Of a stretch of DNA of 64,000 nt, positions 36,050 to 44,327 are shown one piece after another. Position 1 is the stretch's first letter; each line of letters begins with the position of its first letter. The stretch is from Thermococcus sp. (GTDB taxonomy: Archaea; Methanobacteriota_B; Thermococci; Thermococcales; Thermococcaceae): the NCBI RefSeq assembly GCF_026991495.1, contig NZ_JALXBJ010000012.1:20264-84263 (forward strand). The letters run 5' to 3'. The position numbers and the translations under genes were made by a program. The notes under the pieces are model-generated. The model was given only the letters and a program-made list of their open reading frames with translations. It was not told the origin of the DNA and did not search any database.

Positions 36050-36685
36050 GTGAGCGGGCTCATCTTAGCCCTTGACGTTTACGATAGGGATAGGGCGCTT
36101 GAGATAGCAGAGAGCACAGCTGACTACCTCTGGGCGGTGAAGGTGAACTGGCCCCTGATAATCGGCTCAGGCCTCAAAATAATCACCGAACTGAAGCAGA
36201 TAACAGGACTTCCAGTTATAGCTGACCTGAAGCTTGCGGACATACCGAACACGAACCGCCTGATAGCAGGGAAGGTCTTTGGTGCGGGGGCGGACTACAT
36301 AATAGCCCACGGCTTCGTCGGGAGAGACAGCGTTAAAGCAGCTATGGAGCTCGGAGAGACGATAATCGTCGTGGAGATGAGCCATCCCGGAGCTGAGGAG
36401 TTTATCCAGCCGGTAACGGATAGGCTCATCGAGATGGCCAACGAGCTTGAACCCTTCGGCGTTATAGCCCCTGCAACGAGGCCCGAGCGCGTTAGCTACA
36501 TCAGCTCGAAGCTTAAGCCGGGGATTAAGGTTATAACCCCCGGCGTCGGGGCTCAGGGCGGAAAGGCCGGGGAAGCCATAAAAGCCGGCGCTGATTACAT
36601 CATCGTCGGACGCTCCATCTACGAGAGCGAGAACCCGCGGGAAGCCGCGAGGAGGTTTTCTGAGGAGGTGGAAGCGTGGAGCTGA
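36050..36685 (+). CDS. pyrF: Orotidine 5'-phosphate decarboxylase
   Basis: Last step of UMP synthesis. 211-residue TIM barrel with the N-terminal LILALDVYD, catalytic Asp-x-Lys-x2-Asp in IADLKLADIPNT, and the phosphate loop motif TPGVGAQGGKAGEA. GTG start at 36050, close behind the DUF4443 gene; it overlaps the PUA gene by 10 bases. PyrE, which acts just before it, is at 47365. Confidence 0.96.
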   Translation: MSGLILALDVYDRDRALEIAESTADYLWAVKVNWPLIIGSGLKIITELKQITGLPVIADLKLADIPNTNRLIAGKVFGAGADYIIAHGFVGRDSVKAAMELGETIIVVEMSHPGAEEFIQPVTDRLIEMANELEPFGVIAPATRPERVSYISSKLKPGIKVITPGVGAQGGKAGEAIKAGADYIIVGRSIYESENPREAARRFSEEVEAWS

Positions 36686-37194
36686 AGGCCAAGCACCCGC
36701 TCAGCAAGAAGGAGATAAAGGAGATAATCCGCGAGATGAGCGAGGTATTCGGGGAGGAGATAGCGGGAAAGATGCTGGGCAGAAAAGACAGGGTGGAGAT
36801 AGCGGAGTTCGACAAAACGACCGAGATAATACTCGTGAACGGGAGGCCCTTCTTCATAAGGAGGAAAGAGCTCGTCTTTCCGCTCGTCATAGCGCTCTAC
36901 GAGCTGTCCAACGAAGAGGATCTGAGGAAGTGGCCGAGGCGCGTGGTCGTTGACGAAGGCGCTGTTCCCTACATCCTCAACGGGGCCGACGTCATGGCCG
37001 CGGGCATAGTAGATGCCGACGAAGGCATTAGGGAGGGGGACTTCGTCTTCGTGGTCGAGGAGAACTACGGAAGGCCCTTGGCTATAGGGATAGCCCTCAT
37101 GGGCGGAAAGGCCATGAAGGAGAGGTCAAAGGGAAAAGCGGTTAAGAACATCCACCACGCTAAGGACAAGATCTGGCAGGTCACGGTGGGCTGA
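36676..37194 (+). CDS. PUA-domain RNA-binding protein (MCTS1/Tma20-like)
   Basis: 172 residues: an N-terminal DUF1947-like half ([16 protein letters not shown]...[12 protein letters not shown]) and a C-terminal PUA domain (residues about 88-165; [25 protein letters not shown], then [11 protein letters not shown]). Eukaryotic relatives MCTS1/Tma20 act at ribosomes in initiation or recycling; the archaeal role is less clear. GTG start 36676 with GGAGGTGG upstream, inside the pyrF end. Confidence 0.88.
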   Translation: MELKAKHPLSKKEIKEIIREMSEVFGEEIAGKMLGRKDRVEIAEFDKTTEIILVNGRPFFIRRKELVFPLVIALYELSNEEDLRKWPRRVVVDEGAVPYILNGADVMAAGIVDADEGIREGDFVFVVEENYGRPLAIGIALMGGKAMKERSKGKAVKNIHHAKDKIWQVTVG

Positions 37195-37195
37195 T

Positions 37196-37639
37196 ATGGG
37201 GGAGAAGGGAATAAGGGTTCTCGTTGGAGGCGTCTTTGACATACTCCACGTGGGGCACGTCCACTTCTTGAAGCAGGCAAAAGAACTCGGCGACGAGCTT
37301 GTGGTGATCGTTGCGCACGACGAGACCGTCAGGAAGCTCAAGAGGAGGGACCCCGTGAACACGGCCGAGGACAGGGCTGAGCTCCTGCGGGCCATAAGGT
37401 ACGTGGACGAGGTCTACATAGGCTCCCCCGGAAGGATAGACCTCGAACTCGTGAAGAGGATAAACCCGGACGTGATAGCGATAGGACCGGACCAGAACTT
37501 CAACTGCGAGAGGCTGAAGGAGGAGCTGAGGAAGCACGGCATGAACGTCGAAGTCATTAGAATTCCTTATCCGTACAAGAGCGACAGGGCGAAGACGAGC
37601 AAGATAATAGAGAGGATCATAGAGGAGTTCTGTGAATGA
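37196..37639 (+). CDS. ribL: Archaeal FAD synthase
   Basis: Cytidylyltransferase-like nucleotidyltransferase that adenylates FMN to FAD in archaea. 147 residues with [15 protein letters not shown] (HxGH nucleotide-binding motif) and a C-terminal [13 protein letters not shown] (ISSSxxR-like region) together with Cys in NFNCERL and EEFCE, as in RibL. Starts 1 base after the PUA gene stop. Last gene of the four-gene cluster, ending head-to-tail with the convergent RecA-like ATPase gene, no bases between. Confidence 0.9.
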   Translation: MGEKGIRVLVGGVFDILHVGHVHFLKQAKELGDELVVIVAHDETVRKLKRRDPVNTAEDRAELLRAIRYVDEVYIGSPGRIDLELVKRINPDVIAIGPDQNFNCERLKEELRKHGMNVEVIRIPYPYKSDRAKTSKIIERIIEEFCE

Positions 37640-38341
37640 TCAGGCCCGGAAGACCCTATCCGACAGAACGACCATCCCCCGGCTCGTTATCTTAAGCGGC
37701 CTCGTGTTCTCGTCGACGGCACTCCCCCTGAACTTCGTGACCCTCACTCCCCTTATGGAAGTCCAGTTGACGTCCCTTCTCAGGAGCTCTATGACGCCGC
37801 TTACCATGTACTCCTCAACGTTCGTCCTCTCCTCCTCCGAGACGAGCAGAACCGTTGTGTTCTTGCGGTGCACGGCCTTTAGAAAGGGGAGCAGCAACTT
37901 CCGGTATTTGAGTTCGCTCTCAACCGTCAGCTTCATCATGGTGATGGGATCCACCACAACCCGGGAGTAGTCCTTTCCCTCCACCTCGGAGATTACCGAG
38001 CTCAGCAACCTCTCCATGCTCTCCCCGAACTCGACCCCGGGGCTGCCCGTGAAAACAACGCTCTTCACATGGTTTATTGGTGTCGCGTCGACGAGCCTGA
38101 AGCGGGGGTTATCGAACTCGAAGCCGATGCTCCTCATGTTCTCCACGAGCTGCTTCGAGGGCTCGCCGAGTGTTATGTAGAGAACATCCTCACCATTCTT
38201 CACACCCTCCATCGCAAAATGCATCGCGAGGATCGTCTTCCCGGTTCCGGCGGCACCCTTGAGAAGGTAGACCCGCCCTTTGATGAGCCCCCCGTTGAGC
38301 ATGGCGTCGAGCCCGGGAACGCCGGTAGAAACCCTGACCAT
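37640..38341 (-). CDS. RecA/KaiC-superfamily ATPase (RAD55-like)
   Basis: 233-residue single-domain ATPase: STGVPGLDAMLNGGLIKGRVYLLKGAAGTGKTILAMHF (Walker A GAAGTGKT), Walker B in YSRVVVDPITMMKL. Similar to the archaeal KaiC/GvpD/RAD55-type family, whose members act in signalling or regulation; no DNA-repair-specific motif is seen. Start at ATG 38341, with GTTTAAATAATG (38370-38381) as promoter; the longer frame runs into the promoter. Located downstream of the ParA cluster but with its own promoter. Confidence 0.85.
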   Translation of the reverse strand: MVRVSTGVPGLDAMLNGGLIKGRVYLLKGAAGTGKTILAMHFAMEGVKNGEDVLYITLGEPSKQLVENMRSIGFEFDNPRFRLVDATPINHVKSVVFTGSPGVEFGESMERLLSSVISEVEGKDYSRVVVDPITMMKLTVESELKYRKLLLPFLKAVHRKNTTVLLVSEEERTNVEEYMVSGVIELLRRDVNWTSIRGVRVTKFRGSAVDENTRPLKITSRGMVVLSDRVFRA

Positions 38342-38448
38342 GCCAAACACCACGTAAGTATACAGGGGAACATTATTTAAACGTATCCTCACATGAGAAC
38401 TTGCCCCTCCTTTCCCGGGGAAAATAGTTCAAAAGAAAAACGTAAGAA

Positions 38449-38781
38449 TCAAACCCTGAGCCTTTCGAGGTATTCCCTCAGGAACTCGGGCTCCTCCCTT
38501 CTGACAGCACTCATGAGCTCGTCAAACTTCTTCTCACCCAGTGCGAGGCGGAGGTAGTAGTAGAGGTTAACCGCGTCCTCAACGATCACGCTCTGCCTCC
38601 TCCCCTCCTCCGCGTAGAGCTCTATGAGCTTCCTGTTCATGTCGAGGCTCACGTAAAGGGTCTTCTGCTTCTTCTGGGCCTTGAGGCCCTCTTTGGTCTT
38701 CCTCACCTTGGGTTTGGAGGGCCTGGTGAGCTCGTCAACGGAACCGGAAAACAGCTTCGGGAGCTTACTCTCCTTCGACAA
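38449..38781 (-). CDS. Ribbon-helix-helix partner protein of ParA
   Basis: 110 residues. The first 40 are basic and probably disordered (LTRPSKPKVRKTKEGLKAQKKQ). Then comes a ribbon-helix-helix-like unit: strand KTLYVSLD, helix MNRKLIELYAEEG, helix RRQSVIVEDAVNLYYYLRLAL. TTG start at 38781 with GGTGATC upstream, overlapping the parA end by 17 bases. Inference: a ParB-like centromere-binding protein or ParA activator, because small RHH proteins with basic tails play that part for ParA in plasmids. A T-rich stretch (CGTTTTTCTTTTG) follows on the minus strand. Confidence 0.8.
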   Translation of the reverse strand: MSKESKLPKLFSGSVDELTRPSKPKVRKTKEGLKAQKKQKTLYVSLDMNRKLIELYAEEGRRQSVIVEDAVNLYYYLRLALGEKKFDELMSAVRREEPEFLREYLERLRV

Positions 38782-39538
38782 GTCCGATCACCTCTCTCGT
38801 GAGTTTTTCAAAGGCCTTAGCAGCCCTTCCACCGGGTTCATAGTCGAATATGCTCATCCCCCGGGCCTGGGCCTTTTCTAAGGCTATCGCCTTCGGTATG
38901 GTCGTCAGTATCGGGGCCTCTGGGTAGGTCTCCCTGAGTTCCCCGAGTCTCGTCTTCGGAACCTTCGTCTGCCTCGTGAACTTGTTGGGGACGAGGCCGA
39001 GGAGGGAGAGGGACTCGTTGGTCTCGCTCCTTATCATCGCCATGAGGTTGAACATCAGCTGCATACCTATGACGCCGAAATAGCTCAGCTCCAGGGGTAT
39101 GAGGACGAAGTCCGAGGCCGTCAGGGAGTTCACGAGGAATATCCCCATGCTCGGTGGGTTGTCTATGAGGACGTAGTCGTAGTCCGGGAGTATCGGGTTT
39201 ATCGCCTTCTGAAGCCTCCTCTCCCGGTTGTAGGCGTTTATGATCTCTATCTCCTTGGCGGAGAGGTTGAGGTGGCTCGGCAGGAGGTGGAGGTTTTTCT
39301 CAACTTCTACTATTGTCTCTTCAACGTCGGCCTCCCTCATCATTACGGTGCCCACGTTCCTCTCCTCGTGCTTGAGCACGTCCATCCCAATCAGCCCGAA
39401 GGTAAGGTTGAACTGGGGATCAACGTCCACGAGAAGGACCCTTCTGCCGCTCCTCGCGAGGCTGTAGCCAAGGTTCAGAGTTAGAGTGGTCTTCCCGACC
39501 CCGCCCTTCTGGTTGGCCACGCTGATTACAACGGTCAT
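38765..39538 (-). CDS. parA: ParA/Soj family partition ATPase
   Basis: 257 residues. VISVANQKGGVGKTTLTLNLGYSL (deviant Walker A with signature Lys), VDVDPQFNLTFGL, IDNPPSMGIF and LIPLELSYFGVIG assign it to ParA/Soj rather than MinD. Start at ATG 39538 after GGGTGGTAGG. It overlaps the RHH gene, forming a two-gene segregation-like cassette placed directly behind ftsZ on the same strand (61 bases apart). Probably chromosome segregation or positioning. Confidence 0.92.
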   Translation of the reverse strand: MTVVISVANQKGGVGKTTLTLNLGYSLARSGRRVLLVDVDPQFNLTFGLIGMDVLKHEERNVGTVMMREADVEETIVEVEKNLHLLPSHLNLSAKEIEIINAYNRERRLQKAINPILPDYDYVLIDNPPSMGIFLVNSLTASDFVLIPLELSYFGVIGMQLMFNLMAMIRSETNESLSLLGLVPNKFTRQTKVPKTRLGELRETYPEAPILTTIPKAIALEKAQARGMSIFDYEPGGRAAKAFEKLTREVIGLVEGE

Positions 39539-39599
39539 CCTACCACCCGCTGACCTAAACACGCGGCCCCTTAAAAGGTTGTTGAATTAAATAAAAGGG

Positions 39600-40847
39600 T
39601 CAGAACAACTCGATGTCCTCGAAGATCTTCTGAATGCGCTTGTCCCCGCTGCCGTTCGCTGGCTTTTTAACGCCTCCACGGCCGGTTATGATGTTATACA
39701 GGTCATCGTCGTGGGCCCTTCTCTCGAAGGGAACCGGCTCGGACTTCGGAACGACAACCCTAGAACCCGCCTGGAGGGCGGTTTCACCCCCGATTATGTG
39801 GGGGCTCTCGACCCCGGTCATTATCACCATGGCCCTGACAACCTTGCCCATGTCCTCGTCCACCCTTGCACCCCACTTTATCTCCGACTTGGTGCCCAGG
39901 TTGTTGTAGACGACTTCCATGGCGTCGTTGATCTCGCGGAGGTTCACATCGGGCCCCACGGTGAAGTGGACGAGGGCCTTGTTGCCGCTGCCGAACTTGA
40001 CGTCGAGCATCTTGTTCTCCAAGGCCGCTTTAACGGCCTCGACGGCCCGGTTCTTGGAGTCGCTCTCGCCTATTCCTATCAGGGCCGCGCCGCCGTCCTT
40101 CATTATGCTGTAAACGTCGGCGAAGTCAATGTTGACCATGGAAGGGAGCTTTATGGTCTCGGTTATGCCCTTAACCATTCTGGCTATTATCTCGTCGGCG
40201 AAGCGGAAGGCCGCGTTGATCGGGAGGTTCGGGACGAGCTGGAGGAGCTTGTCGTTCTCTATTATTATGACGGTGTCGGAGTAGTGGAGGAGCGCCTTGA
40301 TCCCCGCCTTCGCCTTCTCAATCCTTATCGTCCCCTCGGTTTTGAAGGGAAATGTCACGACGCTGACCACGAGGGGTTCTTTGAAGCGACCACCGCTGTT
40401 CCTTGCCCGCTCCTTCACGACTTTGGCGACAACTGGCGCGGCACCAGTTCCGGTGCCGTTGCCCATTCCAGCGGTTATGAAAACGAGGTCCGCCGGCCCT
40501 ATCGTCTCGGCGATCTCATGGGCGCTCGCCTCAGCGGCTCGGTAGCCGACCTCCGGGTCTCCACCGGAGCCTTTTCCCTGTGTTATCTCCTTTCCGAGGA
40601 GGAGCTTTTTGTGCGCCTTTATCCTCGCGAGGTGCTGGGCGTCCGTGTTCATGGCTATAAGCTCGGCCCCCTCTACCCCGAGCTCGTAAAGCCTCGTTAT
40701 CGTGTTGTTGCCAGAGCCCCCAACGCCCACGATAGCTATCTTTATAAAACTGCTGAGATCCTCTCCAAGAAGATCCTCCTTCTCCACCTTGGGCCCTTCA
40801 TCTATATCAAGTTTTATCCCGGCCTGCTCCAAGAGTTTAAACACCAT
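39600..40847 (-). CDS. ftsZ: Cell division protein FtsZ
   Basis: Tubulin-like GTPase forming the division ring. About 415 residues, with an archaeal N-terminal extension of roughly 35 residues before [16 protein letters not shown]. The tubulin signature is [18 protein letters not shown] (Asn in place of one Gly of GGGTGTG). T7 loop [15 protein letters not shown]. The C-terminus ([13 protein letters not shown]) is a short conserved-looking tail. ATG 40847 after GGAGGGGG. It follows the CdrS-like RHH gene by 31 bases, so probably cotranscribed; that association suggests the FtsZ2 class, an inference. Confidence 0.95.
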   Translation of the reverse strand: MVFKLLEQAGIKLDIDEGPKVEKEDLLGEDLSSFIKIAIVGVGGSGNNTITRLYELGVEGAELIAMNTDAQHLARIKAHKKLLLGKEITQGKGSGGDPEVGYRAAEASAHEIAETIGPADLVFITAGMGNGTGTGAAPVVAKVVKERARNSGGRFKEPLVVSVVTFPFKTEGTIRIEKAKAGIKALLHYSDTVIIIENDKLLQLVPNLPINAAFRFADEIIARMVKGITETIKLPSMVNIDFADVYSIMKDGGAALIGIGESDSKNRAVEAVKAALENKMLDVKFGSGNKALVHFTVGPDVNLREINDAMEVVYNNLGTKSEIKWGARVDEDMGKVVRAMVIMTGVESPHIIGGETALQAGSRVVVPKSEPVPFERRAHDDDLYNIITGRGGVKKPANGSGDKRIQKIFEDIELF

Positions 40848-40878
40848 TATCCATACCCCCTCCACCTGGCGATTTCCA

Positions 40879-41067
40879 TCACCTTATGATGTACTCGGGA
40901 AGCTCTTCATCGTTGAAATCCATCTGGAGCTCCCTCTTTAGGAAGTCTCTAAGGGCCGCTCTGATTATTTCGCTCCTGTTCGGGTAAATACCGCGTTTAA
41001 CGAGCTGGTCCATGGCGTTAATGAGGTTCTGGGGCATCTGCACGCTTATGATGCGCATCTTTGTCAT
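40879..41067 (-). CDS. CdrS-like ribbon-helix-helix regulator
   Basis: 62-residue RHH protein: strand MRIISVQMP, helix [35 protein letters not shown], then a short acidic tail. Start at ATG 41067 with GGGTGAT upstream. In haloarchaea, the small RHH factor CdrS controls cell-division genes and its gene neighbours ftsZ2. The same order is seen here, with ftsZ directly downstream, so an equivalent role is likely but inferred from family and position. Confidence 0.85.
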   Translation of the reverse strand: MTKMRIISVQMPQNLINAMDQLVKRGIYPNRSEIIRAALRDFLKRELQMDFNDEELPEYIIR

Positions 41068-41079
41068 CCGCTGTATCAC

Positions 41080-41273
41080 CCAGTCCAGTGGGTCGCTACT
41101 TTAGTTAGTGCTTTAAGTAGTTAAATACTTTGCGGCTCTAAAATAATATTAGTGAAATATGAATCTGAAAAAATTTTTTGAATTTTTAATTTATACAAAA
41201 AATTTTTGAAAAACTGTCCTCCTCGGGGGCAAACGTTATAACCTCCCTGGAAAACCGTTACGGGGTGGAGTGA
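41080..41273. other. AT-rich divergent regulatory region (cdrS-like / cgi121)
   Basis: Much more AT-rich than the rest of the window. Contains AAAAAATTTTTTGAA (41168-41182) and a near copy AAAAAATTTTTGAA (41197-41210), with AATTTTTAATTT between them: phased A tracts likely to bend DNA. Toward cdrS, AAGTATTTAAC on the minus strand (41120-41130) is a plausible TATA box, with TAGTTA repeated at 41102 and 41118. Toward cgi121, ACGTTATAACC near 41233-41243 is a TATA candidate. No reading frame is supported. Confidence 0.6.
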
Positions 41274-41672
41274 ATGAAGACGGCTTACGGCGTGGAAGTT
41301 CTACCCGTTGTGATAGAGGATCCCGGTGGGCTGGTGAATGATGTGGGGGGCAGCCTTCAGATAGTGAGAGCTGCTTGCATCGAGGCCGTCGTCCACGCGG
41401 CGGTTCTTTCGGTGAGGGCCTTCGAAAGGAGCACGAACCGCGCCAAGACCCCCGGTGGTGAGCTGCTCCTCCGCCTCGCGGGAACCCTCCAGATAAGGGA
41501 TGCGATAAGGGAGGTCGGCCTGGCAAAGGGACCCGGCTACCTCGTGGTCTTCGGGGGTAGCGCGGAGGAGGCGAGGCGGAGGCTTGGCCTGAGACCCTGG
41601 GAGGGGGAGCACTGTCCCGGGGAAAAGCTGAAGCCCCTCCTTGAGAGGGCCGCCATGGTTGAGGTTTTGTGA
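41274..41672 (+). CDS. cgi121: KEOPS complex subunit Cgi121
   Basis: 132 residues. Cgi121 recruits tRNA to the KEOPS complex, which makes t6A37 in ANN-decoding tRNAs. The diagnostic helix reads NRAKTPGGELLLRLAGTLQIRDAIREVG; other parts are AAVLSVRAFER and GPGYLVVFGG. ATG 41274 follows GGGGTGGAGTGA. The other KEOPS genes are not in this window. Confidence 0.88.
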   Translation: MKTAYGVEVLPVVIEDPGGLVNDVGGSLQIVRAACIEAVVHAAVLSVRAFERSTNRAKTPGGELLLRLAGTLQIRDAIREVGLAKGPGYLVVFGGSAEEARRRLGLRPWEGEHCPGEKLKPLLERAAMVEVL

Positions 41673-41749
41673 GCTCCCGGGTTTCGGCGGGTTCCAGGTT
41701 AAATTTATAAAGCGGCTGGAGGCAGTTCTGAGATGTCCGGGTGGTTTCA

Positions 41750-42928
41750 ATGAGGTACAAGAGGAGAAAGTACTTCATGGCCGGGAGAATCAATCTCATC
41801 CAGCGCTCCAAGATAAGGGAGCTCTTTGAGAAGGCCAGAAGAATGGAGAACGTTATATCCCTCGGGATTGGGGAGCCCGACTTCGATACGCCGGAGATAA
41901 TAAAGGAGGCCGCCAAGCGTGCCCTCGACGAGGGCTACACCCACTACACGCCCAACGCGGGCATCCCCGAGTTCAGGGAGGCGATAGCCGAGTACTACAA
42001 GGACTTCTACCGGGTCGATATAGACCCAGACAGCATCATAGTTACCGCGGGGGCCTACGAGGCAACCTACCTCGCCTTTGAATCCCTTTTGGAGGAGGGT
42101 GACGACGTTATAATCCCCGACCCGGCCTTCGTCTGCTACGCCGAGGATGCGAAGATCTCCGAGGCCGGAATACTGAGGATACCCCTGAGGCCGGAGAACG
42201 GCTTTAGAATGGACCCGGATGAGGTAGTGGAGTTAGTGACCAAGAGGACGCGGATGATAGTCATGAACTACCCGAACAACCCCACTGGGGCCACCCTTGA
42301 CAAGGAGACCGCCAAGGCCATAGCCGATATAGCCAAGGACTACAACATCTACATCCTCAGCGATGAGCCCTACGAGCACTTCATCTACGAGGGCGCCAGG
42401 CACCACCCCATGATAAAGTACGCACCGGACAACACCATACTCGCCAACAGCTTCTCCAAAACCTTTGCAATGACCGGGTGGAGGTTGGGTTTTGCCATAG
42501 CCCCGGGTCAGGTAATACACGACATGATAAAGCTCCACGCCTACATCATCGGAAACGCTGCGTCCTTCGTCCAGATAGCGGGCATAACCGCGCTGAGGGA
42601 CAAGAGGAGCTGGGACGCTGTGAAGGAGATGAGGGAGGTCTACTCCAAGAGGAGGAAGACGGTACTCCGCTACCTGAACGAGATGCCCCACATAGAGCCC
42701 TTCAGGCCTAAGGGGGCCTTCTACGTCTGGGCAAGGATCGATCCAGAACTGGACATGAGCAGCGAGGACTTCGCCAACTGGCTCCTTGAGAACTCGGGGG
42801 TCGTTGTCATACCGGGAACGGCCTTCGGGAAGCACGGCGAGGGCTGGATCAGGATAAGCTACGCCACCAAGATGGACCTCCTCACAGAGGCAATGGAGCG
42901 CATGAAGGCGGCCCTTGAGGGGCTCTGA
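41750..42928 (+). CDS. Class I/II PLP-dependent aminotransferase
   Basis: 392 residues. SLGIGEPDFDTPEIIKEAA, TAGAYEATYLAFESLL, NYPNNPTGATLD, ILSDEPYEHFIYEG (Asp and Tyr contacts to PLP), catalytic Lys in SFSKTFAMTGWRLGF, and WIRISYA with the carboxylate-binding Arg. Belongs to the AspB-like subgroup (aspartate, alanine or aromatic aminotransferases of Thermococcales); the exact amino donor cannot be read from sequence alone. Start at ATG 41750 after GGGTGG; TATA-like TTAAATTTATAAAG at 41699-41712. Confidence 0.9.
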   Translation: MRYKRRKYFMAGRINLIQRSKIRELFEKARRMENVISLGIGEPDFDTPEIIKEAAKRALDEGYTHYTPNAGIPEFREAIAEYYKDFYRVDIDPDSIIVTAGAYEATYLAFESLLEEGDDVIIPDPAFVCYAEDAKISEAGILRIPLRPENGFRMDPDEVVELVTKRTRMIVMNYPNNPTGATLDKETAKAIADIAKDYNIYILSDEPYEHFIYEGARHHPMIKYAPDNTILANSFSKTFAMTGWRLGFAIAPGQVIHDMIKLHAYIIGNAASFVQIAGITALRDKRSWDAVKEMREVYSKRRKTVLRYLNEMPHIEPFRPKGAFYVWARIDPELDMSSEDFANWLLENSGVVVIPGTAFGKHGEGWIRISYATKMDLLTEAMERMKAALEGL

Positions 42929-42942
42929 GGGTGAGGCCCGGG

Positions 42943-43275
42943 ATGAACGTTAAGGCGATCCTCCTCGCGTCTTTTTCACTCATAGCCCTCTACTTCCTCG
43001 GGATAGGCGTCCTGTCCTGGGGCTACACGTTCCAAGTGGCCGGGGCGGCCTTCGCGGCACTGCTCCACTTTGGAATAATCTGGGGCATCCTGAGGGGCCA
43101 TGACTGGTCTATAGGCCTCGGCAAATACCTCTCCTTCCTCGACCTGATATTCTCCATACTCTGGATGATGCTCGGTGTCATCCCCCAGGGGGCGGCCCTC
43201 TTTACCCTCTCGACCCTCAACTTGATACTCCTATCGGACGAGGAGGTTGAGGCCCGGATCCTCGGAAGGGAGTGA
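42943..43275 (+). CDS. Small four-helix membrane protein
   Basis: About 110 residues with four hydrophobic helices (ILLASFSLIALYFLGIGVLS; FQVAGAAFAALLHFGIIWGI; LSFLDLIFSILWMMLGVI; ALFTLSTLNLILL) and a short acidic tail. Start at ATG 42943 with GGGTGAGG upstream (GTG 42931 alternative), just after the aminotransferase; probably in its transcript. No recognised family. Confidence 0.8.
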   Translation: MNVKAILLASFSLIALYFLGIGVLSWGYTFQVAGAAFAALLHFGIIWGILRGHDWSIGLGKYLSFLDLIFSILWMMLGVIPQGAALFTLSTLNLILLSDEEVEARILGRE

Positions 43276-43431
43276 TCAGATGAACGCCACGAATTCATTC
43301 AAAACACCGGCTGGAATTTGAAAAAGAGCGCGTTCTCTCGATTTTCCTTGGGTTTGCAAGCTGTTTTTTCGGGGAAAGTCTTTTTATCTTCCGGTTCGAT
43401 ATGCATCTGCAGTCAGTTAGGGGGGTTTGCG

Positions 43432-44160
43432 ATGGGCGTTGAAAAGGTTCCGAAGTACAACATACCGACGAAAAAGGTCGATTACGTCTTTATCGAGCTC
43501 AACAGAATGAGGCCTCACGAGCAGCTCGTTCAGAAGGAGCTTGAGGACTTCATAGAGAGCGTCACCGGCTCCGGCATCTTCTGGAAGCCGATGCTCCTTG
43601 CCGAGATACCCGGCACCGGGGACTACCTCATCGTTGACGGCCACCACCGCTGGGCAGGCCTCCAGAAGCTCGGGGCTAAAAAAGCTCCATCCGTGATACT
43701 GGACTACTTCAGCGACGACGTTAAAGTGTACACCTGGTACCCTGCCTTCAAGGGCGACCTCGAAGCCGTCATCGAGAGGCTAACTAAAGAGGGTCTTGAG
43801 GTCGTTGAGGATCCGGAGGCTGAGGAGAAGGCCGAGCGCGGTGAGGCGGCCTTTGCCCTCGTGGGGGAGAAGAGCTTCCTCATACCCGGTGGCCTCGGAG
43901 AGCAGAAGGTCGTGAGCAGGGTTCTCGACGAGATGAACCAGGAGGGGGAGATAGAGCTGATCTACTACGGCCTCAAGGATGATGCGAGGGAGGACATGGA
44001 CAGGGGTGAGGTCGATTACGTCTTCATCAGGAAGGCCCCGACAAAAGAGGACGTCATGGAGCTCGTGAAGAGGGGTGAGGTTTTCTCCCCGAAGACGACG
44101 AGGCACGTCCTTCCATTCAACCCAGACAGGATAGACGTCAAGCTTGAGGAGCTCTTCTGA
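43432..44160 (+). CDS. serK: ADP-dependent serine kinase SerK
   Basis: Phosphorylates free L-serine to O-phosphoserine using ADP, a route linked in Thermococcus to cysteine synthesis and serine use. The 242-residue ParB-like fold has VFIELNRMRPHEQLVQKELEDF, IVDGHHRWAGLQKLGAK and TTRHVLPFNPDRIDV; nearly the whole sequence matches my memory of the T. kodakarensis enzyme. It resembles ParB/Srx nucleotide-binding folds, so automatic annotation may call it ParB. ATG 43432 after a G-rich stretch; TATA-like CTTTTTATC near 43379-43389. A T7 tract at 44181-44187 follows. Confidence 0.93.
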   Translation: MGVEKVPKYNIPTKKVDYVFIELNRMRPHEQLVQKELEDFIESVTGSGIFWKPMLLAEIPGTGDYLIVDGHHRWAGLQKLGAKKAPSVILDYFSDDVKVYTWYPAFKGDLEAVIERLTKEGLEVVEDPEAEEKAERGEAAFALVGEKSFLIPGGLGEQKVVSRVLDEMNQEGEIELIYYGLKDDAREDMDRGEVDYVFIRKAPTKEDVMELVKRGEVFSPKTTRHVLPFNPDRIDVKLEELF

Positions 44161-44180
44161 AGGTTTTTAAGCTCCCCCTC

Positions 44181-44187
44181 TTTTTTT
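44181..44187 (+). terminator. T7 tract after serK
   Basis: Seven T, 21 bases after the serK stop. It lies between the TATA box and the predicted start of the downstream C/D sRNA, so it can end serK transcripts without cutting the sRNA. Confidence 0.5.
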
Positions 44188-44193
44188 CAGTCT

Positions 44194-44252
44194 GCCCGAT
44201 GACGATGGATCAACCGGCTGAGCTGTGATGAGCAGTCCAGGAGACCGAGGGC
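44194..44252 (+). ncRNA. C/D box sRNA with a 16S rRNA 5'-end guide (sRNA 2)
   Basis: All elements are in order: C box ATGACGA (44199-44205), 12-base guide, D' CTGA (44218-44221), 3-base spacer, perfect C' GTGATGA (44225-44231), 13-base guide, D CCGA (44245-44248). The ends GCCC (44194-44197) and GGGC (44249-44252) form a 4-bp stem at exactly the k-turn position. TATTTAA-like TTTTTAAG at 44164-44171 sits about 25 bases upstream. The D' guide contains GGATCAACCGG, complementary over 11 bases to the universal start of archaeal 16S rRNA (CCGGTTGATCC). By the fifth-nucleotide rule it would direct 2'-O-methylation of the first U there. The other guide has no target I recognise. Confidence 0.8.
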
Positions 44253-44327
44253 CTGCATATGCACCTACATAACCACTTACAAAAAAAGTACTTATATGCG
44301 GGCGCCGTCCATTCCTCAGGTGGGAGA

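Noticed and set aside
39711..40889. Open frame of 392 codons antisense to ftsZ
   Set aside because: Composition is that of a frame shadow (Tyr/Val/Leu/Gly-rich) and ftsZ on the other strand is certain.
43276..43431. sRNA or riboswitch upstream of serK
   Set aside because: The 156-base gap has a TATA candidate but no C/D boxes, kink-turns or strong hairpins.
43432..44160. ParB-like protein as a segregation partner of ParA
   Set aside because: The sequence matches the ADP-dependent serine kinase SerK over its length; the ParB resemblance is of fold only.
44232..44244. Assigning an rRNA target to the second guide of sRNA 2
   Set aside because: No match in the 16S sequence I can recall, and 23S could not be searched; left open.
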